A stretch of 64,000 nucleotides of DNA from Siphonodentalium dalli. Lineage: Eukaryota > Mollusca > Scaphopoda > Gadilida > Siphonodentaliidae. Every line of letters starts with the position of its first letter. Position 1 is the stretch's first letter. The DNA is taken from positions 23,750,991-23,814,990 of the forward strand of contig CP136061.1 in NCBI GenBank assembly GCA_032622095.1. Direction: 5' to 3'. The notes under the pieces are model-generated. The model searched no databases, was not told the origin of the DNA, and saw only the letters and a program-made list of their open reading frames with translations. This document shows, piece after piece, positions 38,791-51,285 of the stretch. Made by a program: the position numbers and the translations under genes.

Positions 38791-41700
38791 GGAATTATGG
38801 CTTTAACCCCGAGATTTATGACTACAACTCTGGGATTTATGACTTTTTCGAAGGATTTATGGTTCTAACCCAGAGATTCATGACTACAACTCAGGGATTT
38901 ATGACTTTTTCGAAGGATTTGTGGCTCTAACCCAGAGATTCATGAATACAACGCAGGGATTTATGACTTTTTCGAAGGATTTATGGCTCTTACCCAGAGA
39001 TTCATGATTACAACTCGGGGATTTGTGACTTTTTCGAAGGATTTGTGGCTCTAACCCAGAGATTCATGAATACAACGCAGGGATTTATGACTTTTTCGAA
39101 GGATTTGTGGCTCTATCGCAGAGATTCATGAATACAACTCTGGGATTCATGACTTTTTCGAAGGATTTATGGCTCTAACCCCGAGATTCATGACTACAAC
39201 ACAGGGATTTATGACTTTTTGCGAAGGATTTATGGCTCTAACCCCGAGATTCATGACTACAACTCAGGGATTTGTGACTTTTTCGAAGGATTTATGGTTC
39301 TAACCCAGAGATTCACGAATAGAACTCAGGGAGTTATGACTTTTTCGAAGGATTTATGGTTCTAATCCCGAGATTCATGAATAGAACTCAGGGATTTATG
39401 ACTTTTTCGAAGGATTTATGGTTCTAACCCAGAGATTCATGAATAGAACTCAGGGATTTATGACTTTTTCGAAGGATTTATGGCTTTAACCCCGAGATTC
39501 ATGACTACAACTCAGGGATTTATGACTTTTTCGAAGGATTTATGGCTCTAACACCGAGATTCATGACTACAACTCAGGGATTTATGACTTTTTCGAAGGA
39601 TTTATGGCTCTAACCCCGAGATTCATGACTACAACTCAGGGATTTATGACTTTTTCGAAGGATTTGTAGCTCTAACCCAGAGATTCATGATTACAACTCA
39701 GGGATTTATGACTTTTTCGAAGGATTTATGGTTCTAACCCAGAGAATCATGAATAGAACTCAGGGATTTATGACTTTTTCGAAGGATTTATGGCTCTAAC
39801 CCCGAGATTCATGACTACAACTCGGGGATTTATGACTTTTTCGAAGGATTTGTGGCTCTAATCCAGAGATTCATGAATACAACGCAGGGATTTATGACTT
39901 TTTCGAAGGATTTATGGTTCTAACCCAGAGATTCATGATTACAACTCAGGGATTTATGACTGTTTTGAAGGATTTATGGCTCTAACCCGGAGATTCATGA
40001 ATACAACGCAGGGATTTATGACTTTTTCGAAGGATTTGTGGCTCTAACCCCGAGATTCATGACTACAACTCAGAGAGTTATGACTTTTTCGAAGGATTTA
40101 TGGCTCTTACCCAGAGATTCATGATTACAACTCAGGGATTTGTGACCTTTTCGAAGGATTTGTGGCTCTAACCCAGAGATTCAAGAATACAACGCAGGGA
40201 TTTATGACTTTTTCTAAGGATTTGTGGCTCTATCGCAGAGATTCATGAATACAACTCAGGGATTCATGACTTTTTCGAAGGATTTATGTCTCTAACCCCG
40301 AGATTCATGACTACAACTCAGGGATTTATGACTTTTTCGAAGGATTTATGGCTCTAACCCCGAGATTCATGACTACAACTCAGGGAGTTATGACTTTTTC
40401 GAAGGATTTATGGTTCTAACCCAGAGATTCATGAATAGAACTCAGGGATTTATGACTTTTTCGAAGGATTTATGGTTCTAACCCAGAGATTCATGAATAG
40501 AACTCAGGGATTTATGACTTTTTCGAAGGATTTATGGTTCTAACCCAGAGATTCATCAATACAACTCAGGGATTTATGACTTTTTCGAAGGATTTATGGT
40601 TCTAACCCAGAGATTCATGATTACAACTCAGGGATTTATGACTTTATCGAAGGATTTATGGCTCTAACCCAGAGATTCGTGATTACAACTCAGGGATTTA
40701 TGACTTTTTTGAAGGATTTATGGCTCTAACCCGGAGATTCGAGAATACAATTCTGGGATTTGTGACTTTTTCGATGGATTTATGGCTCTAACCCCGAGAT
40801 TCATGACTACAACTCAGGGATTTATGACTTTTTCGAAGGATTTGTGGTTCTTACCCAGTGATTCATGAATACAACTCAGGGATTTATGACTTTTTCAAAG
40901 GATTTATGGTTCTAACCCAGAGATTCATGAATACAACTCAGGGATTTATGACTTTTTCGAAGGAATTATGGCTTTAACCCCGAGATTTATGACTACAACT
41001 CTGGGATTTATGACTTTTTCGAAGGATTTATGGTTCTAACCCAGAGATTCATGACTACAACTCAGGGATTTATGACTTTTTCGAAGGATTTGTGGCTCTA
41101 ACCCAGAGATTCATGAATACAACGCAGGGATTTATGACTTTTTCGAAGGATTTATGGCTCTTACCCAGAGATTCATGATTACAACTCGGGGATTTGTGAC
41201 TTTTTCGAAGGATTTGTGGCTCTAACCCAGAGATTCATGAATACAACGCAGGGATTTATGACTTTTTCGAAGGATTTGTGGCTCTATCGCAGAGATTCAT
41301 GAATACAACTCTGGGATTCATGACTTTTTCGAAGGATTTATGGCTCTAACCCCGAGATTCATGACTACAACACAGGGATTTATGACTTTTTGCGAAGGAT
41401 TTATGGCTCTAACCCCGAGATTCATGACTACAACTCAGGGATTTGTGACTTTTTCGAAGGATTTATGGTTCTAACCCAGAGATTCACGAATAGAACTCAG
41501 GGAGTTATGACTTTTTCGAAGGATTTATGGTTCTAATCCCGAGATTCATGAATAGAACTCAGGGATTTATGACTTTTTCGAAGGATTTATGGTTCTAACC
41601 CAGAGATTCATGAATAGAACTCAGGGATTTATGACTTTTTCGAAGGATTTATGGCTTTAACCCCGAGATTCATGACTACAACTCAGGGATTTATGACTTT

Positions 41701-43131
41701 TTCGAAGGATTTATGGCTCTAACACCGAGATTCATGACTACAACTCAGGGATTTATGACTTTTTCGAAGGATTTATGGCTCTAACCCCGAGATTCATGAC
41801 TACAACTCAGGGATTTATGACTTTTTCGAAGGATTTGTAGCTCTAACCCAGAGATTCATGATTACAACTCAGGGATTTATGACTTTTTCGAAGGATTTAT
41901 GGTTCTAACCCAGAGAATCATGAATAGAACTCAGGGATTTATGACTTTTTCGAAGGATTTATGGCTCTAACCCCGAGATTCATGACTACAACTCGGGGAT
42001 TTATGACTTTTTCGAAGGATTTGTGGCTCTAATCCAGAGATTCATGAATACAACGCAGGGATTTATGACTTTTTCGAAGGATTTATGGTTCTAACCCAGA
42101 GATTCATGATTACAACTCAGGGATTTATGACTGTTTTGAAGGATTTATGGCTCTAACCCGGAGATTCATGAATACAACGCAGGGATTTATGACTTTTTCG
42201 AAGGATTTGTGGCTCTAACCCCGAGATTCATGACTACAACTCAGAGAGTTATGACTTTTTCGAAGGATTTATGGCTCTTACCCAGAGATTCATGATTACA
42301 ACTCAGGGATTTGTGACCTTTTCGAAGGATTTGTGGCTCTAACCCAGAGATTCAAGAATACAACGCAGGGATTTATGACTTTTTCTAAGGATTTGTGGCT
42401 CTATCGCAGAGATTCATGAATACAACTCCGGGATTCATGACTTTTTCGAAGGATTTATGTCTCTAACCCCGAGATTCATGACTACAACTCAGGGATTTAT
42501 GACTTTTTCGAAGGATTTATGGCTCTAACCCCGAGATTCATGACTACAACTCAGGGAGTTATGACTTTTTCGAAGGATTTATGGTTCTAACCCAGAGATT
42601 CATGAATAGAACTCAGGGATTTATGACTTTTTCGAAGGATTTATGGTTCTAACCCAGAGATTCATGAATAGAACTCAGGGATTTATGACTTTTTCGAAGG
42701 ATTTATGGTTCTAACCCAGAGATTCATCAATACAACTCAGGGATTTATGACTTTTTCGAAGGATTTATGGTTCTAACCCAGAGATTCATGATTACAACTC
42801 AGGGATTTATGACTTTATCGAAGGATTTATGGCTCTAACCCAGAGATTCGTGATTACAACTCAGGGATTTATGACTTTTTTGAAGGATTTATGGCTCTAA
42901 CCCGGAGATTCGAGAATACAATTCTGGGATTTGTGACTTTTTCGATGGATTTATGGCTCTAACCCCGAGATTCATGACTACAACTCAGGGATTTATGACT
43001 TTTTCGAAGGATTTGTGGTTCTTACCCAGTGATTCATGAATACAACTCAGGGATTTATGACTTTTTCAAAGGATTTATGGTTCTAACCCAGAGATTCATG
43101 AATACAACTCAGGGATTTATGACTTTTTCAA
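38790..43131 (+). repeat. Tandem duplication, period 2171 bp (35-mer)
   Basis: Copies about 38790-40960 and 40961-43131. Landmarks 2171 bp apart are GGAATTATGG (38791/40962), the G insertion (39221/41392), the private TTTCTAAGG (C at 40214/42385) and GTAGCTCTAAC near 39667/41838. 35 x 62 + 1 = 2171. Both copies also carry ACAACACAGGG beside the G insertion and ATTCGAGAATAC near 40739/42910. The copies look nearly identical; CTCCGGG near 42427 in copy 2 replaces CTCAGGG. Confidence 0.88.
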
Positions 43132-46100
43132 AGGATTTATGGTTCTAACCCAGAGATTCATGAATACAACTCAGGAATTTATGACTTTTTCGAAGGATTT
43201 ATGGCTCTAACCCAGAGATTCTTGACTACAACTCAGGGATTTGTGACTTTTTCGAAGGATTTGTGGCTCTAACCCAGAGATTCATGAATACAACGCAGGG
43301 ATTTATGACTTTTTCGAAGGATTTGTGGCTCTATCGCAGAGATTCATGAATACAACTCTGGGATTCATGACTTTTTGGAAGGATTTATGTCTCTAACCCC
43401 GAGATTCATGACTACAACTAAGGGATTTATGACTTTTTCGAAGGATTTATGGCTCTAACCTCGAGATTCATGACTACAACTCAGGGAGTTATGACTTTTT
43501 CGAAGGATTTATGGTTCTAACCCAGAGATTCATGAATAGAACTCAGGGATTTATGACTTTTTCGAAGGATTTATGGTTCTAACCCAGAGATTCATGAATA
43601 GAACTCAGGGATTTATGACTTTTTCGAAGGATTTATGGTTCTAACCCAGAGATTCATGAATAGAACTCAGGGATTGATGACTTTTTCGAAGGATTTATGG
43701 TTCTAACCCAGAGATTCATGAATACAACTCAGGGATTTATGACTTTTTCGAAGGATTTATGGTTCTAACCCAGAGATTCATGATTACAACTCAGGGATTT
43801 ATGACTTTATCGAAGGATTTATGGCTCTAACCCAGAGATTCGTGATTACAACTCAGGGATTTATGACTTTTTTGAAGGATTTATGGCTCTAACCCGGAGA
43901 TTCATGAATACAATTCTGGGATTTGTGACTTTTTCGATGGATTTATGGCTCTAACCCCGAGATTCATGACTACAACTCAGGGATTTATGACTTTTTCGAA
44001 GGATTTGTGGTTCTTACCCAGTGATTCATGAATACAACTCAGGGATTTATGACTTTTTCAAAGGATTTATGGTTCTAACCCAGAGATTCATGAATACAAC
44101 TCAGGGATTTATGACTTTTTCAAAGGATTTATGGCTCTAACCCAGAGATTCATGAATACAACTCAGGAATTTATGACTTTTTCGAAGGATTTATGGCTCT
44201 AACCCAGAGATTCTTGACTACAACTCAGGGATTTATGACTTTTTCGAAGGATTATGGCTCTAACCCCGAGATTCATGAATACAATTCTGGGATTTGTGAC
44301 TTTTTCGATGGATTTATGGCTCTAACCCCGAGATTCATGACTACAACTCAGGGATTTATGACTTTTTCGAAGGATTTGTGGTTCTTACCCAGTGATTCAT
44401 GAATACAACTCAGGGATTTATGACTTTTTCAAAGGATTTATGGTTCTAACCCAGAGATTCATGAATACAACTCAGGGATTTATGACTTTTTCAAAGGATT
44501 TATGGTTCTAACCCAGAGATTCATGAATACAACTCAGGAATTTATGACTTTTTCGAAGGATTTATGGCTCTAACCCCGAGATTCATCACTACAACTCAGG
44601 GATTTATGACTTTTAAGAAGGATTTGTGGCTCTAACCCAGAGATTCATGAATACAACGCAGGGATTTATGACTTTTTCGAAGGATTTATGGCTCTAACCC
44701 AGAGATTCATGATTACAACTCAGGGATTTATCACTTTATCGAAGGATTTTATATTAATATGGCTCTAACCCAGAGATTCATGAATACAACTCAGGGATTT
44801 ATGACTTTTTCGAAGGATTTATGGCTCTAACCCAGAGATTCATGATTACAACTCAGGGATTTATGACTTTTTCGAAGGATTTATGGTTCTAACCCAGAGA
44901 TTCATGAATAGAACTCAGGGATTTATGACTTTTTCGAAGGAATTATGGCTTTAACCCCGAGATTTATGACTACAACTCTGGGATTTATGACTTTTTCGAA
45001 GGATTTATGGTTCTAACCCAGAGATTCATGACTACAACTCAGGGATTTATGACTTTTTCGAAGGATTTGTGGCTCTAACCCAGAGATTCATGAATACAAC
45101 GCAGGGATTTATGACTTTTTCGAAGGATTTATGGCTCTTACCCAGAGATTCATGATTACAACTCGGGGATTTGTGACTTTTTCGAAGGATTTGTGGCTCT
45201 AACCCAGAGATTCATGAATACAACGCAGGGATTTATGACTTTTTCGAAGGATTTGTGGCTCTATCGCAGAGATTCATGAATACAACTCTGGGATTCATGA
45301 CTTTTTCGAAGGATTTATGGCTCTAACCCCGAGATTCATGACTACAACACAGGGATTTATGACTTTTTGCGAAGGATTTATGGCTCTAACCCCGAGATTC
45401 ATGACTACAACTCAGGGATTTGTGACTTTTTCGAAGGATTTATGGTTCTAACCCAGAGATTCACGAATAGAACTCAGGGAGTTATGACTTTTTCGAAGGA
45501 TTTATGGTTCTAATCCAGAGATTCATGAATAGAACTCAGGGATTTATGACTTTTTCGAAGGATTTATGGTTCTAACCCAGAGATTCATGAATAGAACTCA
45601 GGGATTTATGACTTTTTCGAAGGATTTATGGCTTTAACCCCGAGATTCATGACTACAACTCAGGGATTTATGACTTTTTCGAAGGATTTATGGCTCTAAC
45701 ACCGAGATTCATGACTACAACTCAGGGATTTATGACTTTTTCGAAGGATTTATGGCTCTAACCCCGAGATTCATGACTACAACTCAGGGATTTATGACTT
45801 TTTCGAAGGATTTGTAGCTCTAACCCAGAGATTCATGATTACAACTCAGGGATTTATGACTTTTTCGAAGGATTTATGGTTCTAACCCAGAGAATCATGA
45901 ATAGAACTCAGGGATTTATGACTTTTTCGAAGGATTTATGGCTCTAACCCCGAGATTCATGACTACAACTCGGGGATTTATGACTTTTTCGAAGGATTTG
46001 TGGCTCTAATCCAGAGATTCATGAATACAACGCAGGGATTTATGACTTTTTCGAAGGATTTATGGTTCTAACCCAGAGATTCATGATTACAACTCAGGGA

Positions 46101-48230
46101 TTTATGACTGTTTTGAAGGATTTATGGCTCTAACCCGGAGATTCATGAATACAACGCAGGGATTTATGACTTTTTCGAAGGATTTGTGGCTCTAACCCCG
46201 AGATTCATGACTACAACTCAGAGAGTTATGACTTTTTCGAAGGATTTATGGCTCTTACCCAGAGATTCATGATTACAACTCAGGGATTTGTGACCTTTTC
46301 GAAGGATTTGTGGCTCTAACCCAGAGATTCAAGAATACAACGCAGGGATTTATGACTTTTTCGAAGGATTTGTGGCTCTATCGCAGAGATTCATGAATAC
46401 AACTCAGGGATTCATGACTTTTTCGAAGGATTTATGTCTCTAACCCCGAGATTCATGACTACAACTCAGGGATTTATGACTTTTTCGAAGGATTTATGGC
46501 TCTAACCCCGAGATTCATGACTACAACTCAGGGAGTTATGACTTTTTCGAAGGATTTATGGTTCTAACCCAGAGATTCATGAATAGAACTCAGGGATTTA
46601 TGACTTTTTCGAAGGATTTATGGTTCTAACCCAGAGATTCATGAATAGAACTCAGGGATTTATGACTTTTTCGAAGGATTTATGGTTCTAACCCAGAGAT
46701 TCATCAATACAACTCAGGGATTTATGACTTTTTCGAAGGATTTATGGTTCTAACCCAGAGATTCATGATTACAACTCAGGGATTTATGACTTTATCGAAG
46801 GATTTATGGCTCTAACCCAGAGATTCGTGATTACAACTCAGGGATTTATGACTTTTTTGAAGGATTTATGGCTCTAACCCGGAGATTCGAGAATACAATT
46901 CTGGGATTTGTGACTTTTTCGATGGATTTATGGCTCTAACCCCGAGATTCATGACTACAACTCAGGGATTTATGACTTTTTCGAAGGATTTGTGGTTCTT
47001 ACCCAGTGATTCATGAATACAACTCAGGGATTTATGACTTTTTCAAAGGATTTATGGTTCTAACCCAGAGATTCATGAATACAACTCAGGGATTTATGAC
47101 TTTTTCAAAGGATTTATGGTTCTAACCCAGAGATTCATGAATACAACTCAGGAATTTATGACTTTTTCGAAGGATTTATGGCTCTAACCCAGAGATTCTT
47201 GACTACAACTCAGGGATTTGTGACTTTTTCGAAGGATTTGTGGCTCTAACCCAGAGATTCATGAATACAACGCAGGGATTTATGACTTTTTCGAAGGATT
47301 TGTGGCTCTATCGCAGAGATTCATGAATACAACTCTGGGATTCATGACTTTTTGGAAGGATTTATGTCTCTAACCCCGAGATTCATGACTACAACTAAGG
47401 GATTTATGACTTTTTCGAAGGATTTATGGCTCTAACCTCGAGATTCATGACTACAACTCAGGGAGTTATGACTTTTTCGAAGGATTTATGGTTCTAACCC
47501 AGAGATTCATGAATAGAACTCAGGGATTTATGACTTTTTCGAAGGATTTATGGTTCTAACCCAGAGATTCATGAATAGAACTCAGGGATTTATGACTTTT
47601 TCGAAGGATTTATGGTTCTAACCCAGAGATTCATGAATAGAACTCAGGGATTGATGACTTTTTCGAAGGATTTATGGTTCTAACCCAGAGATTCATGAAT
47701 ACAACTCAGGGATTTATGACTTTTTCGAAGGATTTATGGTTCTAACCCAGAGATTCATGATTACAACTCAGGGATTTATGACTTTATCGAAGGATTTATG
47801 GCTCTAACCCAGAGATTCGTGATTACAACTCAGGGATTTATGACTTTTTTGAAGGATTTATGGCTCTAACCCGGAGATTCATGAATACAATTCTGGGATT
47901 TGTGACTTTTTCGATGGATTTATGGCTCTAACCCCGAGATTCATGACTACAACTCAGGGATTTATGACTTTTTCGAAGGATTTGTGGTTCTTACCCAGTG
48001 ATTCATGAATACAACTCAGGGATTTATGACTTTTTCAAAGGATTTATGGTTCTAACCCAGAGATTCATGAATACAACTCAGGGATTTATGACTTTTTCAA
48101 AGGATTTATGGCTCTAACCCAGAGATTCATGAATACAACTCAGGAATTTATGACTTTTTCGAAGGATTTATGGCTCTAACCCAGAGATTCTTGACTACAA
48201 CTCAGGGATTTATGACTTTTTCGAAGGATT
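43131..48230 (+). repeat. Mixed HOR copies related to the 35-mer
   Basis: Contains the last ATATTAATAT monomer (44750), a G insertion at 45369 and 1-bp-deletion monomers at 44253 and 48230. The block around 44750-47000 repeats the order of 38602-40960. The 3977-bp gap between G insertions at 41392 and 45369 equals 64 x 62 + 9, with one base gained and one lost. Around 43130-44130 and 47100-48100 the same order recurs, including TTTTTGGAAGG, ACAACTAAGGG and GGGATTGATGAC. No gene is seen. Confidence 0.75.
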
Positions 48231-48239
48231 ATGGCTCTA

Positions 48240-50760
48240 ACCCCGAGATTCATGAATACAACGCAGGGATTTATGACTTTTTCGAAGGATTTATGGTTCT
48301 AACCCAGAGATTTATGATTACAACTCAGGGATTTATGACTGTTTTGAAGGATTTATGGCTCTAACCCGGAGATTCATGAATAGAACTCAGGGATTTATGA
48401 CTTTTTCGAAGGATTTATGGCTCTAACCCCGAGATTCATGACTACAACTCGGGGATTTATGACTGTTTTGAAGGATTTATGGCTCTAACCCGGATATTCA
48501 TGAATACAACGCAGGGATTTATGACTTTTTCGAAGGATTTGTGGCTCTAACCCCGAGATTCATGACTACAACTCAGGGAGTTATGACGTTTTCGAAGGAT
48601 TTATGGCTCTTACCCAGAGATTCATGATTACAACTCAGGGATTTTTGACTTTTTCGAAGGATTTGTGGCTCTAACCCAGAGATTCAAGAATACAACGCAG
48701 GGATTTATGACTTTTTCGAAGGATTTGTGGCTCTATCGCAGAGATTCATGAATACAACTCAGGCATTCATGACTTTTTCGAAGGATTTATGTCTCTAACC
48801 CCGAGATTCATGACTACAACTCAGGGATTTATGACTTTTTCGAAGGATTTATGGCTCTAACCCAGAGATTCATGAATACAACTCAGGGATTTATGACTTT
48901 TTCGAAGGATTTATGGCTCTAACCCAGAGATTCATGATTACAACTCAGGGATTTATGACTTTTTCGAAGGATTTATGGTTCTAACCCAGAGATTCATGAA
49001 TAGAACTCAGGGATTTATGACTTTTTCGAAGGAATTATGGCTTTAACCCCGAGATTTATGACTACAACTCTGGGATTTATGACTTTTTCGAAGGATTTAT
49101 GGTTCTAACCCAGAGATTCATGACTACAACTCAGGGATTTATGACTTTTTCGAAGGATTTGTGGCTCTAACCCAGAGATTCATGAATACAACGCAGGGAT
49201 TTATGACTTTTTCGAAGGATTTATGGCTCTTACCCAGAGATTCATGATTACAACTCGGGGATTTGTGACTTTTTCGAAGGATTTGTGGCTCTAACCCAGA
49301 GATTCATAAATACAACGCAGGGATTTATGACTTTTTCGAAGGATTTGTGGCTCTATCGCAGAGATTCATGAATACAACTCTGGGATTCATGACTTTTTCG
49401 AAGGATTTATGGCTCTAACCCCGAGATTCATGAATACAACGCAGGGATTTATGACTTTTTCGAAGGATTTATGGTTCTAACCCAGAGATTTATGATTACA
49501 ACTCAGGGATTTATGACTGTTTTGAAGGATTTATGGCTCTAACCCGGAGATTCATGAATAGAACTCAGGGATTTATGACTTTTTCGAAGGATTTATGGCT
49601 CTAACCCCGAGATTCATGACTACAACTCGGGGATTTATGACTTTTTCGAAGGATTTGTGGCTCTAATCCAGAGATTCATGAATACAACGCAGGGATTTAT
49701 GACTTTTTCGAAGGATTTATGGTTCTAACCCAGAGATTCATGATTACAACTCAGGGATTTATGACTGTTTTGAAGGATTTATGGCTCTAACCCGGATATT
49801 CATGAATACAACGCAGGGATTTATGACTTTTTCGAAGGATTTGTGGCTCTAACCCCGAGATTCATGACTACAACTCAGGGAGTTATGACGTTTTCGAAGG
49901 ATTTATGGCTCTTACCCAGAGATTCATGATTACAACTCAGGGATTTTTGACTTTTTCGAAGGATTTGTGTCTCTAACCCAGAGATTCAAGAATACAACGC
50001 AGGGATTTATGACTTTTTCGAAGGATTTGTGGCTCTATCGCAGAGATTCATGAATACAACTCAGGCATTCATGACTTTTTCGAAGGATTTATGTCTCTAA
50101 CCCCGAGATTCATGACTACAACTCAGGGATTTATGACTTTTTCGAAGGATTTATGGCTCTAACCCAGAGATTCATGAATACAACTCAGGGATTTATGACT
50201 TTTTCGAAGGATTTATGGCTCTAACCCAGAGATTCATGATTACAACTCAGGGATTTATGACTTTTTCGAAGGATTTATGGTTCTAACCCAGAGATTCATG
50301 AATAGAACTCAGGGATTTATGACTTTTTCGAAGGAATTATGGCTTTAACCCCGAGATTTATGACTACAACTCTGGGATTTATGACTTTTTCGAAGGATTT
50401 ATGGTTCTAACCCAGAGATTCATGACTACAACTCAGGGATTTATGACTTTTTCGAAGGATTTGTGGCTCTAACCCAGAGATTCATGAATACAACGCAGGG
50501 ATTTATGACTTTTTCGAAGGATTTATGGCTCTTACCCAGAGATTCATGATTACAACTCGGGGATTTGTGACTTTTTCGAAGGATTTGTGGCTCTAACCCA
50601 GAGATTCATGAATACAACGCAGGGATTTATGACTTTTTCGAAGGATTTGTGGCTCTATCGCAGAGATTCATGAATACAACTCTGGGATTCATGACTTTTT
50701 CGAAGGATTTATGGCTCTAACCCCGAGATTCATGACTACAACTCAGGGATTTATGACTTT
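48240..50760 (+). repeat. 1302-bp, 21-mer duplication
   Basis: Private variants repeat at exactly 1302 bp (21 x 62): CGGATATTCATG (about 48491/49793) and CTCAGGCATTCATG (AGGC at 48761/50063). GAGTTATGACGTTTTCG and GGGATTTTTGAC accompany them in both copies. Upstream of 48470 copy 1 lacks two monomers that are present in copy 2 near 49630-49780. In copy 1 a GGGGATTTATGAC start is joined directly to TGTTTTGAAGG near 48450-48475, consistent with a deletion in monomer register. Confidence 0.8.
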
Positions 50761-51285
50761 TTGCGAAGGATTTATGGCTCTAACCCCGAGATTCATGACT
50801 ACAACTCAGGGATTTATGACTTTTTCGAAGGATTTATGGTTCTAACCCAGAGATTCACGAATAGAACTCAGGGAGTTATGACTTTTTCGAAGGATTTATG
50901 GTTCTAATCCAGAGATTCATGAATAGAACTCAGGGATTTATGACTTTTTCGAAGGATTTATGGTTCTAACCCAGAGATTCATGAATAGAACTCAGGGATT
51001 TATGACTTTTTCGAAGGATTTATGGCTCTAACCCCGAGATTCATGACTACAACTCAGGGATTTATGACTTTTTCGAAGGATTTGTGGCTCTAACCCAGAG
51101 ATTCATGATTACAACTCAGGGATTTATGACTTTTTCGAAGGATTTATGGTTCTAACCCAGAGAATCATGAATAGAACTCAGGGATTTATGACTTTTTCGA
51201 AGGATTTATGGCTCTAACCCCGAGATTCATGACTACAACTCGGGGATTTATGACTTTTTCGAAGGATTTGTGGCTCTAATCCAGA
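50760..51285 (+). repeat. Ordinary monomers with the last G insertion
   Basis: About 8.5 monomers linking the 21-mer and 35-mer blocks. The final TTTTTGCGAAGG monomer of the window is at 50763. The CAGAGAATC monomer occurs here near 51165. Nothing else is seen. Confidence 0.7.

Larger units (their letters stand above)
19487..44760 (+). repeat. Eleven monomers with a 9-bp insertion carrying palindrome ATATTAATAT
   Basis: In these monomers GGATTTATGG becomes GGATTTTATATTAATATGG, which adds 9 bp and makes 71-bp monomers. TATATTAATAT starts at 19487, 21541, 23348, 24101, 26279, 28333, 31070, 33250, 35182, 38602 and 44750. ATATTAATAT is its own reverse complement. The insertion always follows a U2 with TTTATCGAAGG. 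Context shows sub-lineages: TTAGGG upstream at 19487 and 21541, CAGAGAATC downstream at 28333 and 31070, TTATCACTTTATC upstream at 33250, 35182, 38602 and 44750. One insertion event followed by spread with HOR amplification is the simplest reading. None lies left of 19.4 kb or right of 44.8 kb. Confidence 0.9.
1368..50763 (+). repeat. Sixteen monomers with an inserted G (TTTTTGCGAAGG)
   Basis: A G inserted before CGAAGG gives 63-bp monomers at 1368, 2815, 4262, 7135, 8872, 10981, 15446, 17431, 29634, 32371, 33869, 35801, 39221, 41392, 45369 and 50763. The next monomer is always a CTAACCCCGAG monomer, and the one after that usually carries ATTCACGAATAG. It appears once per HOR copy and is the best single landmark for HOR phase across most of the window. 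It is absent from 17.5-29.6 kb and after 50.8 kb. Confidence 0.9.
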
